This document shows, one piece after another, positions 34,301-48,009 of a stretch of 64,000 nt of DNA. The stretch spans positions 16,775,704 through 16,839,703 of the forward strand of contig CM067521.1 in assembly GCA_034509495.1 (NCBI GenBank), written 5' to 3'. The position numbers and the translations under genes are program-made. The notes under the pieces were generated by a model, which had not been told where the DNA came from, made no database searches, and saw only the letters and a program-made list of their open reading frames with translations. The first letter of the stretch is position 1. Each line of letters begins with the position of its first letter. The stretch comes from Acestrorhynchus altus. Its lineage: Eukaryota > Chordata > Actinopteri > Characiformes > Acestrorhynchidae.

Positions 34301-36580
34301 CCCATGTCCACTTTCATCCTAATAGCAGCTCCTGGGTCTTCTCAAAGTCAAAACATCTGAAGTGGACAGTAAATCTCGTTGTTTCCTGGGCCACTTTACC
34401 TTGCCAGAATCCAGTGCATTGGTTGGCCTAGTGGCCTGGTATGTGAAGGAGTGCATCTTCTATAAGCCAGTGCTCCTGGACTCCACCCCAGCCCTGGACC
34501 AGAGGTGCTTTTTGTTATTGTAGAGGGCTAGGTCACTGGGATGGTGTGGGAGTGCTCTTCACAAGAATGAACTACTAATATGAAATGCCAAATCATGCTT
34601 TGGTGATTTGGGAGTATTTTTGTGGTTGAAGTGGAGAAATATCTTTATCATTTGCTGCTGCTGAATGGGGGAGGTTATTTGATGATTCTTGTTCTTCAAC
34701 AGCGAACTCTTTCTGTGTTTGCTTGGTTTAGAAAGATTGCTTACTTTAGAGGACACATTTGAACCTGGTGCTGACTGTTTCTGCCGCTCTTTCTAACATG
34801 AAAATGAATGACAGTTGACTGCTTCAGAAGCTCTTTTACAAAAGTGAACAAAAATTACCTTTGCAATTGTAATACTATTAACGTCTATTAAATCTGTTGA
34901 ACCTAACCAATGAGTTCCATTAAATGTGGAGAATTAGAGCAATTCTCACTTCCTTCTGTCTTTCTTTCCATCAAGAAATGTCATCAGTGGCAGGCAGTCC
35001 TGGGGTCAACCGGTGCCCATGGGAGTGATATGCAGGCACTTGGTGGCTCTTAACATGCTGGCTGCAGTTGACAGCTGATGTTGTCATTTTTGGTGATGCT
35101 GCCCTTGCCTTACTGTTTTTGGCTTGGTACTAAATTGCTATAGCATGAGTCTCATATAAATGGTCAGTTACAGAAACAGATCTCCTTTCAGTTCTATGTG
35201 TTTGAGCTTTGAAATAAGTTTAAATGAGAAAGTGTTTGCTTATAATGCCCTCCTTGGATGCATTAAGCCCCTGTCTTTGTATGTGCTTAAGCAGGGGACC
35301 CGGCTGCTTGTTTTTCCGCTGGTTGAGTCCAGTGTTCTCTATGTTCAGGGTGGAAGGTCTTTTCACAGCTCAGTAAAGATTCCAATGAGAGGAATAACCT
35401 TTCCATCCCCAATCTGTTGGACTTTATTGAAAGCATTGTTCTTTTTCATCTCTTTATACTTAGGTGGTGGTTGTGGAAAATGTCACAACTTTGGCATGTC
35501 AAAGAAACTAATTGTTGAATTTTCAGCAAAATCATGCACACTAAATGAACAAAAAAGTATATAGGTTTCTAGTTCCTAGTCCCCCATGTGTGAAATTAAG
35601 TATTATGAAAGTGACAGCAAGTGGTTTTGAAGAATTTCATTCCTTTGTATAAAAATGAATAGTTGATTTTTTAATTGTATTAACACTTCATATCAAAAAT
35701 ATATATATATTTCTCAGCCCAGTCCTCAGGGTTCGCCGATCCATAGGCCTTTGAAATCCTTAGAGCTGGATTAGAGCAAAATTGGATTTGTTGGGGGTTG
35801 TTGCAGTTTGTTGGGACCTGTTGTGGTGTGGCTGATGCTCTTTACATTTGAATCATGTTGCACAGATATGATAATAATGAAGTAAAGTGATTATATAATT
35901 ACAATTCATTATCATAGCAAAATAAATAATGAGTCTGTTTTGAAAGATCTTTATTTTTAGACATCATAACTGAAATTTGGGGACATTTTACTTGCTAAGT
36001 AACATTTGCAGTCTTGCTTCACAAAGACCATTGTCACCCTATTTATCTGATAAATTGTACTGCTTCAGGGAAGGTTACAATGTCTAAAGTGGCAGGATGT
36101 CATTGTAAAACATGGTGAGCAATTGCTGAAGCACAGCCAAGGAAGGCCTCCTGCTGATCCCTTCATTCTGACCAATCCCAAGCCCACCAAGGCCAGAAGG
36201 GGAAGTGAAGGCGATCATCCATTACACTGACAGCACCCTACGCTGCATTCAGCACAACAGCAGCTATTGTGTCACTGCCTGAACCTCAGCATATGTATTA
36301 TTTTTTCAGATTTTCAACAAAGCTTTCTTTATTAACAAGAGCTTGATGTTTGTTTGCTCTTGATGGGGAGCTTGAACACTAGCGAAGAATGACTTGATAA
36401 TCTTTGTCTTGATATTCTTCATCGCTTAAAAAGCATATTTTGTTCATAGTTTATTTTTTAAAAAGGTAAACTGTCACATATTCATTACACATAAAGTAAA
36501 ATATGTCTTACTTCAGAAATCAGAAATCCAGCTTTATATATTATTAGAATATTTGAGTGACATACTATTCAAACAGTGTG
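31330..36580. other. Long-intron stretch, no gene recognised
   Basis: No exon supported. Near 31577 'ggcctgtcatgataatta' and near 31690 'attatcacaatta' resemble ends of a small non-autonomous element. Open frames up to 134 codons (35160-35564) show no motif or splice context. Confidence 0.4.
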
Positions 36581-36589
36581 TAGTCTGGC

Positions 36590-37060
36590 TCACACCACCG
36601 CAATCATGGGGAAGACTGCTGACCTGACGGTTGTCCAGACGACATTCATTAACACCTTCCACAAAGAGGGTAAGCCACAGAAGGTCATTGCTGGCTGTTC
36701 CCAAAGTGCTGTATCAAACATATTAATGGAAAGTTGACTGGAAGGGGAAAATGTGGTGGGAAAAGGTGCACAAGCAAAAGGAATGCCCAAAGCCCTCTGA
36801 AGCTTGGGAGAGCTTTACAAGGAGTGGACTGAGGCTGGTGTCAGGGCGTCAAGAGCCACCACACAGAGACATCTTCAGTAAAGGGGCTACAACTGCAGCA
36901 TAGTATCAAGCCCCTTAAACAGAGACAGCTTCGGAAGCGTCTTACCTGAGATAAGGAGAAAGGAACTGGGTTGTTCTGTTCTTTTCTCAGATACTCCAAA
37001 GTCCTTTTTTCAGATGAAAGTAAATTTTGAATTTCATTTGGGAATAAATGAAATGAGCTA
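36590..37060 (+). pseudogene. Tc1-like transposase relic (N-terminal half)
   Basis: From ATG 36606 the frame reads MGKTADLTVVQ... through GKPQKVIAGCSQSAVSN to a stop at 36735, matching the helix-turn-helix start of a very common fish Tc1 transposase. A one-base loss near 36720 moves the match to the next frame (HINGKLTGRGKCGGKRCTS). A second shift gives LGELYKEWTEAGVRASRATT. Near 37005-37040 the SKVLFSDESKF block, carrying the first catalytic aspartate, is still legible but followed by a stop. The rest of the DDE domain is gone. Dead copy. Confidence 0.85.
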
Positions 37061-37069
37061 TAAGCCATA

Positions 37070-40000
37070 GACATCACACTTAAAACAAAGAGCCTTAAAT
37101 ATTTCACTTTGTATTGAATACAATATACAAGACAGTTTAGCAGTTAGATAGTTTTGGTCATAATTTATTAACATAAAATAACTTGTTCATGAGTCTCTCT
37201 TCAGTCCGAGTGTTAATTTCATTCAAACAGAGTTCCAAAAGCTTTCAGAGAAATTTGTCCCTTTGTTAACTCTGTCCAGCTAACTATAGGTTGGAAAGCA
37301 GGGATTTGTCCTTAATGGGAAGCCATAGTGTAGGCTTGCGTGGAAAGCAGCCTTGACTGAACGTGCTTCTCACACAGCAGTCTTGTCACATGCAAAGTGC
37401 TTCAATATCAGCTGCTTCCTGTTCCTGATGTGTGATGCATTTCCCACAACTTGTGTGTTTGTTTTCTTTCCTGGTACTGAAAAACCTGATGAACTGAGTT
37501 TTGTCTGGGTCACAGGAACCAAAGCTGAGGGCCTTCTTTGACTTTATTTAAATGTAAGTATGCAGGTCCCTGCCAGAAACAACTCTGTTAATGTATATCT
37601 ATAAATCCACCTTGAAGTGTCACTTTTGAACCTAGCCTACCTTCTTTAATTTCCCAGAATAAAGAAGTGCGGTATCAAGAATTTGCTTTACTTTTGGCTC
37701 TTTTTCTGTTTTAGGGCTTATTTAAGTTGATTGAATTAGAGTCTGCATCTGTTTTAGAAATACGCTGAAAAGCACGCAAATAGTGAGACATCCAGCCAGA
37801 TGCGTCTTTAGTCATTAATGATGATTGAAACCATGTTCCTTATACTTTATAAATCAAGGCCACTGAAAAAGGGGAACGAGCCAGGGTGTAATTCAAATAC
37901 CTTCTTTCCTCCCAGATGTGTTCCTCTGCTGTTGACACAAGCATTAAAAGCTCTAAATGAATATTAAGTATATTTCTTGTTGCATTAATGTCAGGTAGAT
38001 CGCTTCCACCTTGCCGAGAACATGTTGTCACTCAGGCAAGAATGTTGGTCTGCTTTGATTAATGCTTTCAGGGTGATTTGAAGGAAGTTAATAAGGGTCC
38101 CGGATCTCATTTCTTTTTGGGGGTTTTGAGTTGAGCACCTGCACTCTGGCCACTGCTGTAAATCCAACCTCAGGCGTAGGTCCAGGCACTGGAGATGGAG
38201 TAAGCATGGGGCATAAATCAGCCTAGGGCTTAACATCTTACTGAGCTGCTGCTGTAAAACTGTCATCTCTTCCAAATCTTCGGATGCCTCCCAATCATCC
38301 CCCTCTGGATCTGAGAATGTTAAGTAGATACCCAGGAGTTACGAACATGGAGCGATAATAGAGGGGTCATAAAACCATTCAGACTGTCATGCAGAAAGCA
38401 TCAGAGTCTGATGTTGAATTAGTTGAATAGAAATAATTAATATGTATCTGAAAGGGCCTTTCATGTGGGAGCTGGCAGGTTCTGTGTATTGAAGATTGTG
38501 CTACAAGTTTTATGTCACAGTAGGCAGTTATTTGGCATAATGTTTGAGATTGAGAAAGGGTGGAAAAAGTGCTAGTGTTCATTTTGCATATGTTTAGCCC
38601 TAAGCTCATTTTGCCTGCATTTAAAACTCTCCCCAGGGGTCCTTGTGGCAACATAAGTGTGTCTCTATGGCTCACTCCACAATAACACTCGCATGGGAAA
38701 CGGGCCTGGCAATTGAATGGGAGGTCTACCCATTCAATGAGTTTTCCTATTTTGAGACATTCTCAACCAATGTAGAGCAAAACGACTGACAATGAGGTCA
38801 AACAAAATTCAGAATTCATCTCAAATAAGCTTCAGTATCTCCATCATGTGTTTGTTTCCCTTTACAGAATCTATTTATGGTGTTTATGCTGGGTTTATAG
38901 GAGTCATTCAAGTGTTTTGAGGTTACACAAGCAATTTGTTTACATAGTGTGACCTCTGTAGGGAAAGGGAATCAAGATTGTGGGGGGCTGATTAGCCATG
39001 GGAACGTTTCTCCAAACAATGCCTCAGTTCCCCCCGGCAAAAAACCTCGTCCAGTTGAGGTCACACGCTGGCACGCTGCTCACACATTTTGGGATCAGGT
39101 ATCGGCTTTCTGGTCAGCTTGGATAATCACATTTGCCCTTAAAGACTCTGTTGCCCTTAAGTACCCGCCATCACCTCTTGTGCTGAAGCACTTCTCCAAG
39201 TACTGCTGAGCTCAGGATGTCGTCAGGCAAGGAACGTGGCTCCACAGATCAGGATGTGCAGTTAGATGGAATGCCACAGGCATTCAGGGGTTCACTCTGG
39301 AGTTCACTTTTGTTCAGAAAACAAGACGTATCAACAGGGCCAATGTCGTTGTGCAGGAATGTCATATGGAGCCCTCTTTAACCTTGTTGAAGCAAAGCAT
39401 CCTTGAGTTTAAGAGGAAAACAGCCTTTTTTCCCCTTGTTTGGTCATTCATCAATTCAGAGGACTGCTGAGTATCCAGCAATTCTCTGGCCATATATGGG
39501 CATGCTCTGTAGCAAAACAGGTTAAATCTAAGTGGTCAAAGCATTGAAGAGTGGATGTCCATTTTGTTTACTACATTTAAAACTACCCACTAATTCATTT
39601 AATTGGCTTCAATTAGAGTCAACCCATGAACATAGACATGCACTGGACTAATACAACAGACTATAACTGTCATGAACCTGTATAATTTTAGGAGATAAGG
39701 ATAAGTTGTTCAGTAGAACCTTGCAATGAAGATTCATGGCAGTGGATCATGTCAAGCAACTCTTTGTACCTTTGAACCCTTCGTAGGCCTAGTTGATAAA
39801 ATGAAGTTCACATACACATGCATCAAGTCCCCACTAGTCTCCAGCGAATGCTTAATTTTACCAGTGAAAATAATTTTTGTGAACATCTCATTGCTGAACT
39901 TCCCATGTCTGATACATCCATGTGTTCTCCACAGCAGGCCAACGGTAATGTGACAGAGAACACTTCCTGTACTTGAAGCAGTGGAAACGAGGAGATGAAG

Positions 40001-40160
40001 GTTGTGAGATCATGGAGGACAGGGCCACTCCTGGCTACACTGCTTCAGTTTCTGCTGCCTGCCATTACAGCCAGCACAACCTGGAGCCAGAATGGACCAC
40101 GACTGCAGCTCTCTTACACAGGTCAGAAACTGTTAATGGCTTTTGTTTGAGTTTTTAATT
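37070..40160. other. Long-intron stretch, no gene recognised
   Basis: No supported exon. A GC-richer open stretch at 39973-40121 ends at a possible donor (acag|gtcaga) but has no recognisable product or clear acceptor. Confidence 0.35.
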
Positions 40161-40179
40161 TTAAGACATATTGTTCATT

Positions 40180-40630
40180 ATCTACTATAAATGACCCAGT
40201 AACCACTATAAATCATCCAGTAACTGTTAAATGACTACAATAAATCATTCAATAGCTGCTATAAATGATTCAGTATCTACACTAAATCATTCAGTATCAT
40301 TCAGATACTATTCTATAAATATGTCATTCTGTATCTGCTGCTAATGATTCAGAAACTATTATAAATGATTCAGTATCTATGGAGACCAGCTTCCTGCACA
40401 GATTACTAATTTCCCTTCTGTAACAAACCTACTTAACCAGGCAATAAACAGGTAAGTCAGATGTGCTTAAGCAGGAGTAGCACAAAACTGCAGGAGTCTG
40501 GCAGAGTTGGCTAACCCTGACCTACTATAAAAAATTCAGTAGCTATCCTGAATCATTCAGTAATTATTATAAATTATTCAGAAACTGCTTTAAGTTAACC
40601 ACTACCTGCTATAAATGAATCAGTAACTCA
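40180..40630. repeat. Degenerate tandem repeat (ctataaatgattcagtaact-type)
   Basis: About 15 diverged units of 20-23 bases ('ctataaatgattcagtatct', 'ctataaatcatccagtaact'), interrupted at about 40380-40520 by unrelated sequence and resuming to 40630. Confidence 0.75.
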
Positions 40631-43429
40631 TTTAACTGTAGTTTGATGAATTGAAGTATTGGCCCACATACGTGCCTTTGGGGTTTAAAGGACTAAAGCC
40701 ATATTCTCCATATTTTATTTTCCATCTATGTCATGTTGGAAAACTTTGTGTCCCAATGTACAAGCCTTTCCTGTCTTAAAAATGGCTGGTAAAGCTCATC
40801 CAGAAATGTGTACTTCAGTTGAGAGGTTCACACCACGGATACTCTGCCAGCGGTTTTGTTGTTTAGCTGGATTGATAATTGAAATGTTCTGGCCATGTGA
40901 GAAGTGCAATTAAAACAATATTACCTGGAAACATTTCAAAACAGATAAAAATTATGCGAAGCATTCTCGAACATATATCTCAACAAGATTAAGGGCCAAA
41001 ATGTGAAAAATAATTGGAAATGACAGATGGAATGGTTGCCTGGACAGTATTTATAAAAATGCTTCTCCATATCCAGCAAATGACACTAAATTCTTTCCAG
41101 CTCTGGGTCCATAAGGCATTTTTAATGTGTAGTCTAAATCAGAACTGTGCAGTGCAGAAATTCCAAGTTCCATTTAACAATGTTAGTGTCTTTTCTAGTC
41201 ACACTAGCAGTAGTTGATATTCTTTTTTTCTTATATTGCTGTAAATCAGTGAAGCCACTTCTGAAAAGGCAGAGGTATTGTCCAGATCCCTTTCAACTTG
41301 GCAAGTTTTATCATTTAGCCTACTGCCCTGTCAGGATTTTGGTTTTAATGAGGTGAGAGCTATTAGCAGTGGCCCTAGCTGTCTAGTTATACATCCGCAT
41401 TGCCCTCGAGACATCAGCAGGGTCAGTGCCCTTCTTAATATACTGCACATCAAGAGGAAGCTGCTCTAACTAAGAAACAATGCCGTTAACTCCTGCTTGT
41501 CTAAAAAGAAGACAGTACTGGCAATATTTTCATGTCAATACAGGTATTGCTGTCTACATCTTTGGATGTTAATGTACACACTGGAAAATATAGAGTGTCA
41601 TCTCTATTTGGAACTAGATACAGTATGTACTGTAAAAACAGTGCTTTAACTTATTGCATTCCAAATATATTTATTCTGTTTGCATAAATGTGTACTGGAT
41701 AAAGGGTTTTACATATAATTACTGCAAGTGCTTAAGTCTTTGGAACAGTGCTGTCAGTCCATTCCTTGGTCATTTTTGTCTTTTTTATTTTTGCAATGTG
41801 TTATCAATTGCATGTGGTCAACGGTTACAGCATCCAAAAACTCACAATCCAACAGATAAAGTCTTGCCTCTGGTGATATATCCCTAGGCATCTCACAGGG
41901 TATCTGTCTGGACATTCTAGCCACATTGGCGCTCATCCCCAGAGTCTCTTCTGTTATCAGCTCATCCCAGTCAACCTCCGGCACTGACCTCTAGAACCTT
42001 CCGGAACCAACCAGGACTCGGCTGGTTTCCTGCCAGGAAAGTTCCATACAGGGAGGCGTTGGACAGTGCCTTGTACTCTCCGCTGCCAATGTGCTTCCCA
42101 TTATCTTCATAGTTAATGCTATGTCTCAAACAGACATATCGTCTTTGAGGCGCCATTTATTTATGACACAAGAGTCACAGACCTCCAAAGGTGAGCAGAG
42201 AGACGCCAAACCCAGACATTATTCACTAACAGTGGAGATGGGTGACTTGTTTTGCTTCCAGGTATCTTCAAAGAGGCCAAGCGCTTCAGGAAATGATCGT
42301 AAGAAAAACACTGAGCAATTTTGCAAAAATTTGGACACAGTCACTACATGTAGAGGTCAGCGGTCAAATCTTCCTGCTGTAGAATCTGGTCTTCAGCTGA
42401 ATGTTCTTCACAGTTTTATAGGAAGAGTTTGGAACTCTTTCTTACTGGACAAGAGGAGATTTGCTATAAAGAGTAAAGATCAACCCACAAAGCTGGTTTG
42501 TAATATTATAGAGTGATTATGTGAGTCTTCTGCACAGCTGTCGTTGACGCCCTGTTGCTTGCTTAACCTCTAAAGTCAAAACATGCTGACTGACTGGTGG
42601 TGGCTCATGGAGTCATTTCCAGAGCATTTCTAGTGTAATTCCCCATCTAATATTTCTCACTGACAGATGGCACCGATAGTAGAGTGGATTAAACCCAAAG
42701 TAAACAGGCACATGATTGTGAATGACATGAGGCTTCATACAGTAATTACCATTCTGACAGCTGTGTGTCTTGTTGTCTGTAGGATGAATATAGTGACTAA
42801 TGCTCTTAGACGCCAGTCTATGAGTCTACACAAAGGGAAATAACAGACATTGGAAAATCTGTGATTTGGGGGGAATTCTGAAAGCATGCCTTTTTCCTCA
42901 CAGTCTAAATATAAAGTAACATGACTATAAGGTCTGGGAATCCCTGGACAAAATTTCTACTACTGTGAATATTTAAGCATTTAAAACTGATGTGTGCTAA
43001 AGGAAGTAATTGAGAGTTTCTTCAGCATGATTTGTATAAGACATAGTCTGTTGAGTGTCAACCCAAACCATTTCCACGCGAACAAACCAGTCGCTTTCTT
43101 TTCTGGAAGTATATCACAAAGATAGCTGTGTTGCAGGGCTGATAGTATTGATATGGTCATTTTTACATTTTACAGCTTTCATGTTGATATTGATGATACA
43201 TATTAATGAGGTTCACAATATGAGACTTTTTGTAGCAGCTAAGAGTCTTATAGTTCTCGTTGAGGGACTCCTTTGTAAAAGGATGAAATGTGTGGACATC
43301 AGACTTGTTTAGATGTTCCTTATAACACTAAAGTTTGTGTTAAAGAAACTTAAAGAATACAGGAAGATGACAAAATCCTGCACCTGACAAAATTATAAAT
43401 TATAAAATTATAAAAAGGCCCCACCCCTT

Positions 43430-43720
43430 TTTCAGTCTAAACTTCACCTATCACAACATTTTGTGTCTAGGGAACAAGAGGTTTTCTTCTGATGACTTTT
43501 CCACCAAGATCATATTTGTACAGGTGTTGCTGCATGGTAGAACAGTGCATCACCACACCACAGTCTGCTAAACATTCCTGAAGGTCTTTGGCAGCCAAAC
43601 AATGGGTTTAACATTTCTGTTAGAAGGTTTTCTTGGCCTTCCACACTTCAACTTTATCTACACTGTTCCTGTTAACTGCCATTTCTAATTATATTACTAA
43701 ATGAGAAGACAGCTACCTTC
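43430..43720 (-). pseudogene. Tc1-like transposase relic (minus strand, N-terminal part)
   Basis: Minus-strand reading gives LADCGVVMHCSTMQQHL then YDLGGKVIRRKPLVP, matching the second DNA-binding subdomain of a fish Tc1-like transposase (usual GRxxRRKPxLxxxHK end). Upstream (higher coordinates) 'aactgccatttctaattata' is the region before its HTH. Stops are present and no catalytic domain follows. Confidence 0.7.
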
Positions 43721-44669
43721 ACATTCCCATATGTCTATCAAGGAGTTCATGGTTCTTGGAATGTGACTTGTAAGAAGCAGTTCCTGATAGCTGCATGTGC
43801 CATCTGGAGACATGGCAACGACCCCTGACTGTGTGACATCTGTGGACATGTCAGGGATAGCTCTGCACTTTGCATTTTGAGCTAATGAACCTGTCAGGGC
43901 TTGGACACTGAACAGAGCCAACAGGCTTGATGAAGAATGCTGTTAATTAGAGGATGAACTGAGTGAAGCAGTGGGTCGCTTACTTTGTGGCTTGGGGGCG
44001 TATGTGTGCCCTCTCTGCTGTTCCAAGCAGATAGATGACTAGTATGAAACAATAATGCTGCCTTTATCTTATCCAGAAGAGAATAGTTACTGTTCAGTAT
44101 CTGCACCATGAGGTAGTAATTTTAGTGAACATCTTGCAACGTCTTGGCCGATTCTTCAAAGAGATGAGGTCCAGTACTTCTGATAGATCTTACCGCACAC
44201 TCAAAGAAACCACTCTAGTATCTCTATCTTATTCTTATACTAGATAGTTCAATCTTCCTGGCCACTGGTGATGACAATCAGAAGCCTTTCAGACTCATTA
44301 TCAAGAGATAAAACATTGGACCTGATTGTTAGTGATTGAATATCTCATGCAGCTCAGCATGGGGTCTAGTTTGTCTTGAATCAGTCTCACTTGACTGAAG
44401 TTTCTCTCACACACTGCAAAGGAGAGTATGTGTGCAGGCAAAAGGAGGTGACGTGATACAGGATGTTCTGGAACGAAATGATAAAAACAGCCCACGGGGC
44501 TGCCGCTCAACCGTGACGGCCTGTTATCACTGCTGTGAGTTCTCGAAGCTCCAGTGACCCCTAAAGCTCCGTCATTCCCATTGCAAGGTAGTTACAGGCT
44601 CATCTCTCAGCAAGGACTCTAATTGAATGAATAATTCAATAAGTGTTCTTCGCTTTTGAGATTCACAGA

Positions 44670-44900
44670 TCCACATTTAGCCCATCCATGACAGGGACCA
44701 CACATAACTAGACTGTTAGAAGTTAGATGCAGTAGCACATATACCCCAAGAGTTGGGCACTTCAGTGCCAGGGAAGCAATTTGAGGTAAGGTGCCTTGCT
44801 CAAGAGCAGCCATGAACCTCAGTCATGAACATTTAGGGAGGAGAAAGCTTTTGGAAATCAAACCGGTGGATTGTCCAGGGAATTGAACTGACAGGTCATC
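44670..44900. repeat. SINE/retroposon fragment
   Basis: 'aggtaaggtgccttgctcaag', trimmed here as 'ggtgccttgctcaagagc', plus 'ggaaatcaaaccggtgga' and 'cacatttagcccatcc' are wording typical of a decayed fish retroposon body. Both ends are unclear. Confidence 0.5.
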
Positions 44901-47260
44901 GAAGCTGTAGATGGCACCGCTTAAGAATGAAAGCTAAAAGGGACTAAAATGAGAAAGCTTGGGGTTACTGAGGGATATCAATTAATCAACTAAAATCTCA
45001 TTCACTACAAACTTCTATATTCTGCCAATTTTGGGGTGGTGCTGCATTAGAATCAATCAGTTGTTCTAGTGCTTTTAAGTGGTGACATCTAACACATAGT
45101 TTATATTAGGTGCTTGATTTTTAGACTCATTGAGAACAAAGAAAAGAATTATTATGCTTTCCCTTTGTAGAGTGGACTTTACTCGGTCACGTAGGCCATC
45201 ACACGCAAGGCTGTTTGGACACAAATAATCTGATGGGCACCATTTGAAATTTAAATGTGAATGGCATTATTACCATGTGAGCCTCGTGTGTTGGTTCTTT
45301 GTCAAGGCATTGTTTAGTTTAGTTAAAACTCTGGCTGTAGTCCAGTGTTATTGGCAAGAGCTGCAGGTGAGTTCATCTTTTTTGGAGACTGAAAGGTGAA
45401 AGGGAGTTTAAGATTTTGATTGCTTTTTGATTGGCAAAAAATGAATCCAATGTAAATTTATGGAAAATTTGTGAAGGATGTTTATAAGGAATTACTCACC
45501 ACTCCAGTAGTTTGACAAGGTACAAAAACTAAGCCTGTCCCAGCTGTGTTCTTGATCATTACCGGTTGGTTCATGCACATTTTCATTAATTTGATTTTGT
45601 AAGATCTTCTTTGCTAATCTTTTCTGTTTGCTTATAAATAATATTGAAGAGTAACATTACTTAGTAACCATACAGTCATATTCCTCTTTGTTCATGAGCA
45701 TATTTAGTGGAATAGGGGGAGCTGGGCATTATCTAATCCAGGGGTAAAATGTAACATTTTTATATAGTTAATCTCTCCTAACTTGTGCTTTTGGACCTCT
45801 TATCGTTTTCTATATATGTTAATTTTGAGCATATGTGGATGGATTTGTCTCCAGATTCACAATGAATGACCCTGATTTTTTTTACACTAAAAAGTACTGA
45901 TGCATATCAAAAGGTAAAATCATTTATAGTATATATTGATTACATTTAAGGTGACATTTCAAGTGTCTGAAACTCAACAGTTTAAATATTTAAATGAAAT
46001 TATTTAAAATAATTATACTTTTTTGAGATCCACTACTAACTTTTTCACCAACTATTGAGTTGTATGTATTAATCACACTATTAACCCGCCTCTAGGTGCT
46101 TTTGATAAAACTATAACCCCTGCATCTGTTACAATTACACCCCTCCCAGCCCCCAACAGCTCTATGTCTGTATTTTCATACAGTACTAATCTGAAATAGA
46201 TGGAATTACAAAACATTGGAAAAGACCTGCACAGAATGACCATATGAATGTTTAACACCACCTCGTTTATATCCTCAAACTGCAACATAAGTAACTTCCA
46301 TTACTTGTTTATGGGACAAATGTCAGTTGATTTGGGTTACAGACTTAAAATCTCACTGTGCATTGTGTTCTCATGGAAAGAAAAACAAAGATATCAAGCT
46401 TTTATTTATTATTTAACTCCTTGGTGTTACGACGGCAGGAAGTCAGTATAAGCAATGACCAATTAACACAGATGCAGCACATTTTAGCCGTATACACCTC
46501 ATACAATAACTTCACTGCAGGAAGACTTAATGGCTAACTTTTCTGAACTCCTTTCTACTCGTCGTTTTTTACTGTTTGTCCTCTATTTCACCTTACTTCA
46601 CCATAACCTTCTCCTCTTACTAAGCCCAGATCCTTTCTCCTACTCTCACTCCACACTCTCATTACATTTCTTAATGAGGGCAAAACGATTGTTTGACACA
46701 GTACTCTCCTTTATTTAGCTACATTTTTGAAATCTATTTATGCTACCTTAAGCATTCAAGAGTCCCTTGAAATGACACTCCTTACTTTCTTTTTTCCCGT
46801 ACTACAGAAACTGTGCGGTCCTACATTATAAGGCACTATCCAATAGTACCCTCTTTCATAGCACTTGGTTTAATGTAACGCTGTTGAGTCATACAGTGTT
46901 TCTCATTCTTTGCCTTTGAAAGCAGTGCATGTACGAGTGGTCAAGAGAGAGGAGGAGAGAGAAGGAGAAAGGAATTCTCCCTCATTCTTGTCGTCCTGCT
47001 TCTTTTTGTCCTTTTTTGCCCATCCTCCTACTAATGAGGTCGACCCTCAACACCTCCTGCAGTGGGTAATTACGGTGACTGGTTGCCACTGACCCAAGCA
47101 AAAGAGCTCAGGGTAAAATGGAGTGGATTCACATGCTCCATCTTTTCAAACAGGGTTTCTGTATGCTGTGAAAAGAAGAGAGTGCCCTTATTTTTCTAAT
47201 TGGGCAACACATTCAGGAACACATCCTGACTTACAGTTGTGTTGCTTTGATTTGGAAACC
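44900..47260. other. Long-intron stretch, no gene recognised
   Basis: AT-rich, no exon supported. The interval 46540-46740 is C/T-rich with weak similarity to 48170-48230. Confidence 0.35.
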
Positions 47261-47269
47261 TTTACCTTG

Positions 47270-47505
47270 CTATTGTATTACAGGAAATCCTACCTTCTTA
47301 TCAGACGTATCCTACCTTATGCTCTCTGGAAAGGCAAATCCAAAACAAGCATTAATTTGGATAATATGTTTTAAATTCAAGCATCGTATTAAACTACAAC
47401 ATTAAAACTCAGGGCTATTCCATCTGTTATAGTCCCTGGTCATATCTTGAAGGTAGATAGATAAGGTATATGTTTTTCATTTTCTGAGTAGAAGAGTTTT
47501 TTGTG
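47270..47505. repeat. Diverged direct repeats, left set
   Basis: Two blocks: 47295-47400 ('ctctggaaaggcaaatcc ... ttttaaa ... ttaaactacaacatt') and 47453-47505 ('aggtagatagataaggta', then a 'gagtagaagagttttttgtgag' type block). They match 48025-48127 and 49373-49425. Not a family I can name. Confidence 0.5.
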
Positions 47506-48009
47506 AGTGCCCTCACTTTCCCTATGGGCCAATTGTTTTTAAGCAAAACATTCAATAGCCCCGTTTACATGCAGCATGGTAATAATTAATAATCCATCTG
47601 ATAGCACAATCGGAGTAGAGTGCATCCATGTATACACCTCAAAAGAGAGTAGTCCAAATGAGGCCATTCTGAATGCAATTTCTACCTGAATCAATTTAAA
47701 AGAGTAATAAAATGTTTAATTGCATTCTGGTAGGAGATAACACTTGGCTTCTACAAGACAACAGCAGCACCCCTTACTACTGGAATACCAGAATGGCATC
47801 AATCACTCTTATGGTATGTCCTGCTGGGACCAGATCTTTCATCATGTTGCATAAAATAATGAATGTAAATTGTACGTCTACTCAAAAGCCGTAGACCCCT
47901 TCACAACTGGGACTGGCATCCACCTCACAAACACTTCTGTCTTGAACTATTACCTGAATGCATTCAATCTGATTGGACAAAATCTTTGCATTTAAACAGA
48001 CATTTTACA

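Noticed and set aside
39973..40158. Possible exon with MEDRATPGYTASVSAACHYS reading and a downstream gt
   Set aside because: No recognisable domain, weak acceptor, and no partner exon in a matching phase.
42091..42516. 141-codon plus-strand open frame as an exon or gene
   Set aside because: It overlaps equally open minus-strand frames, has no recognisable domain, and its composition is not distinctive.
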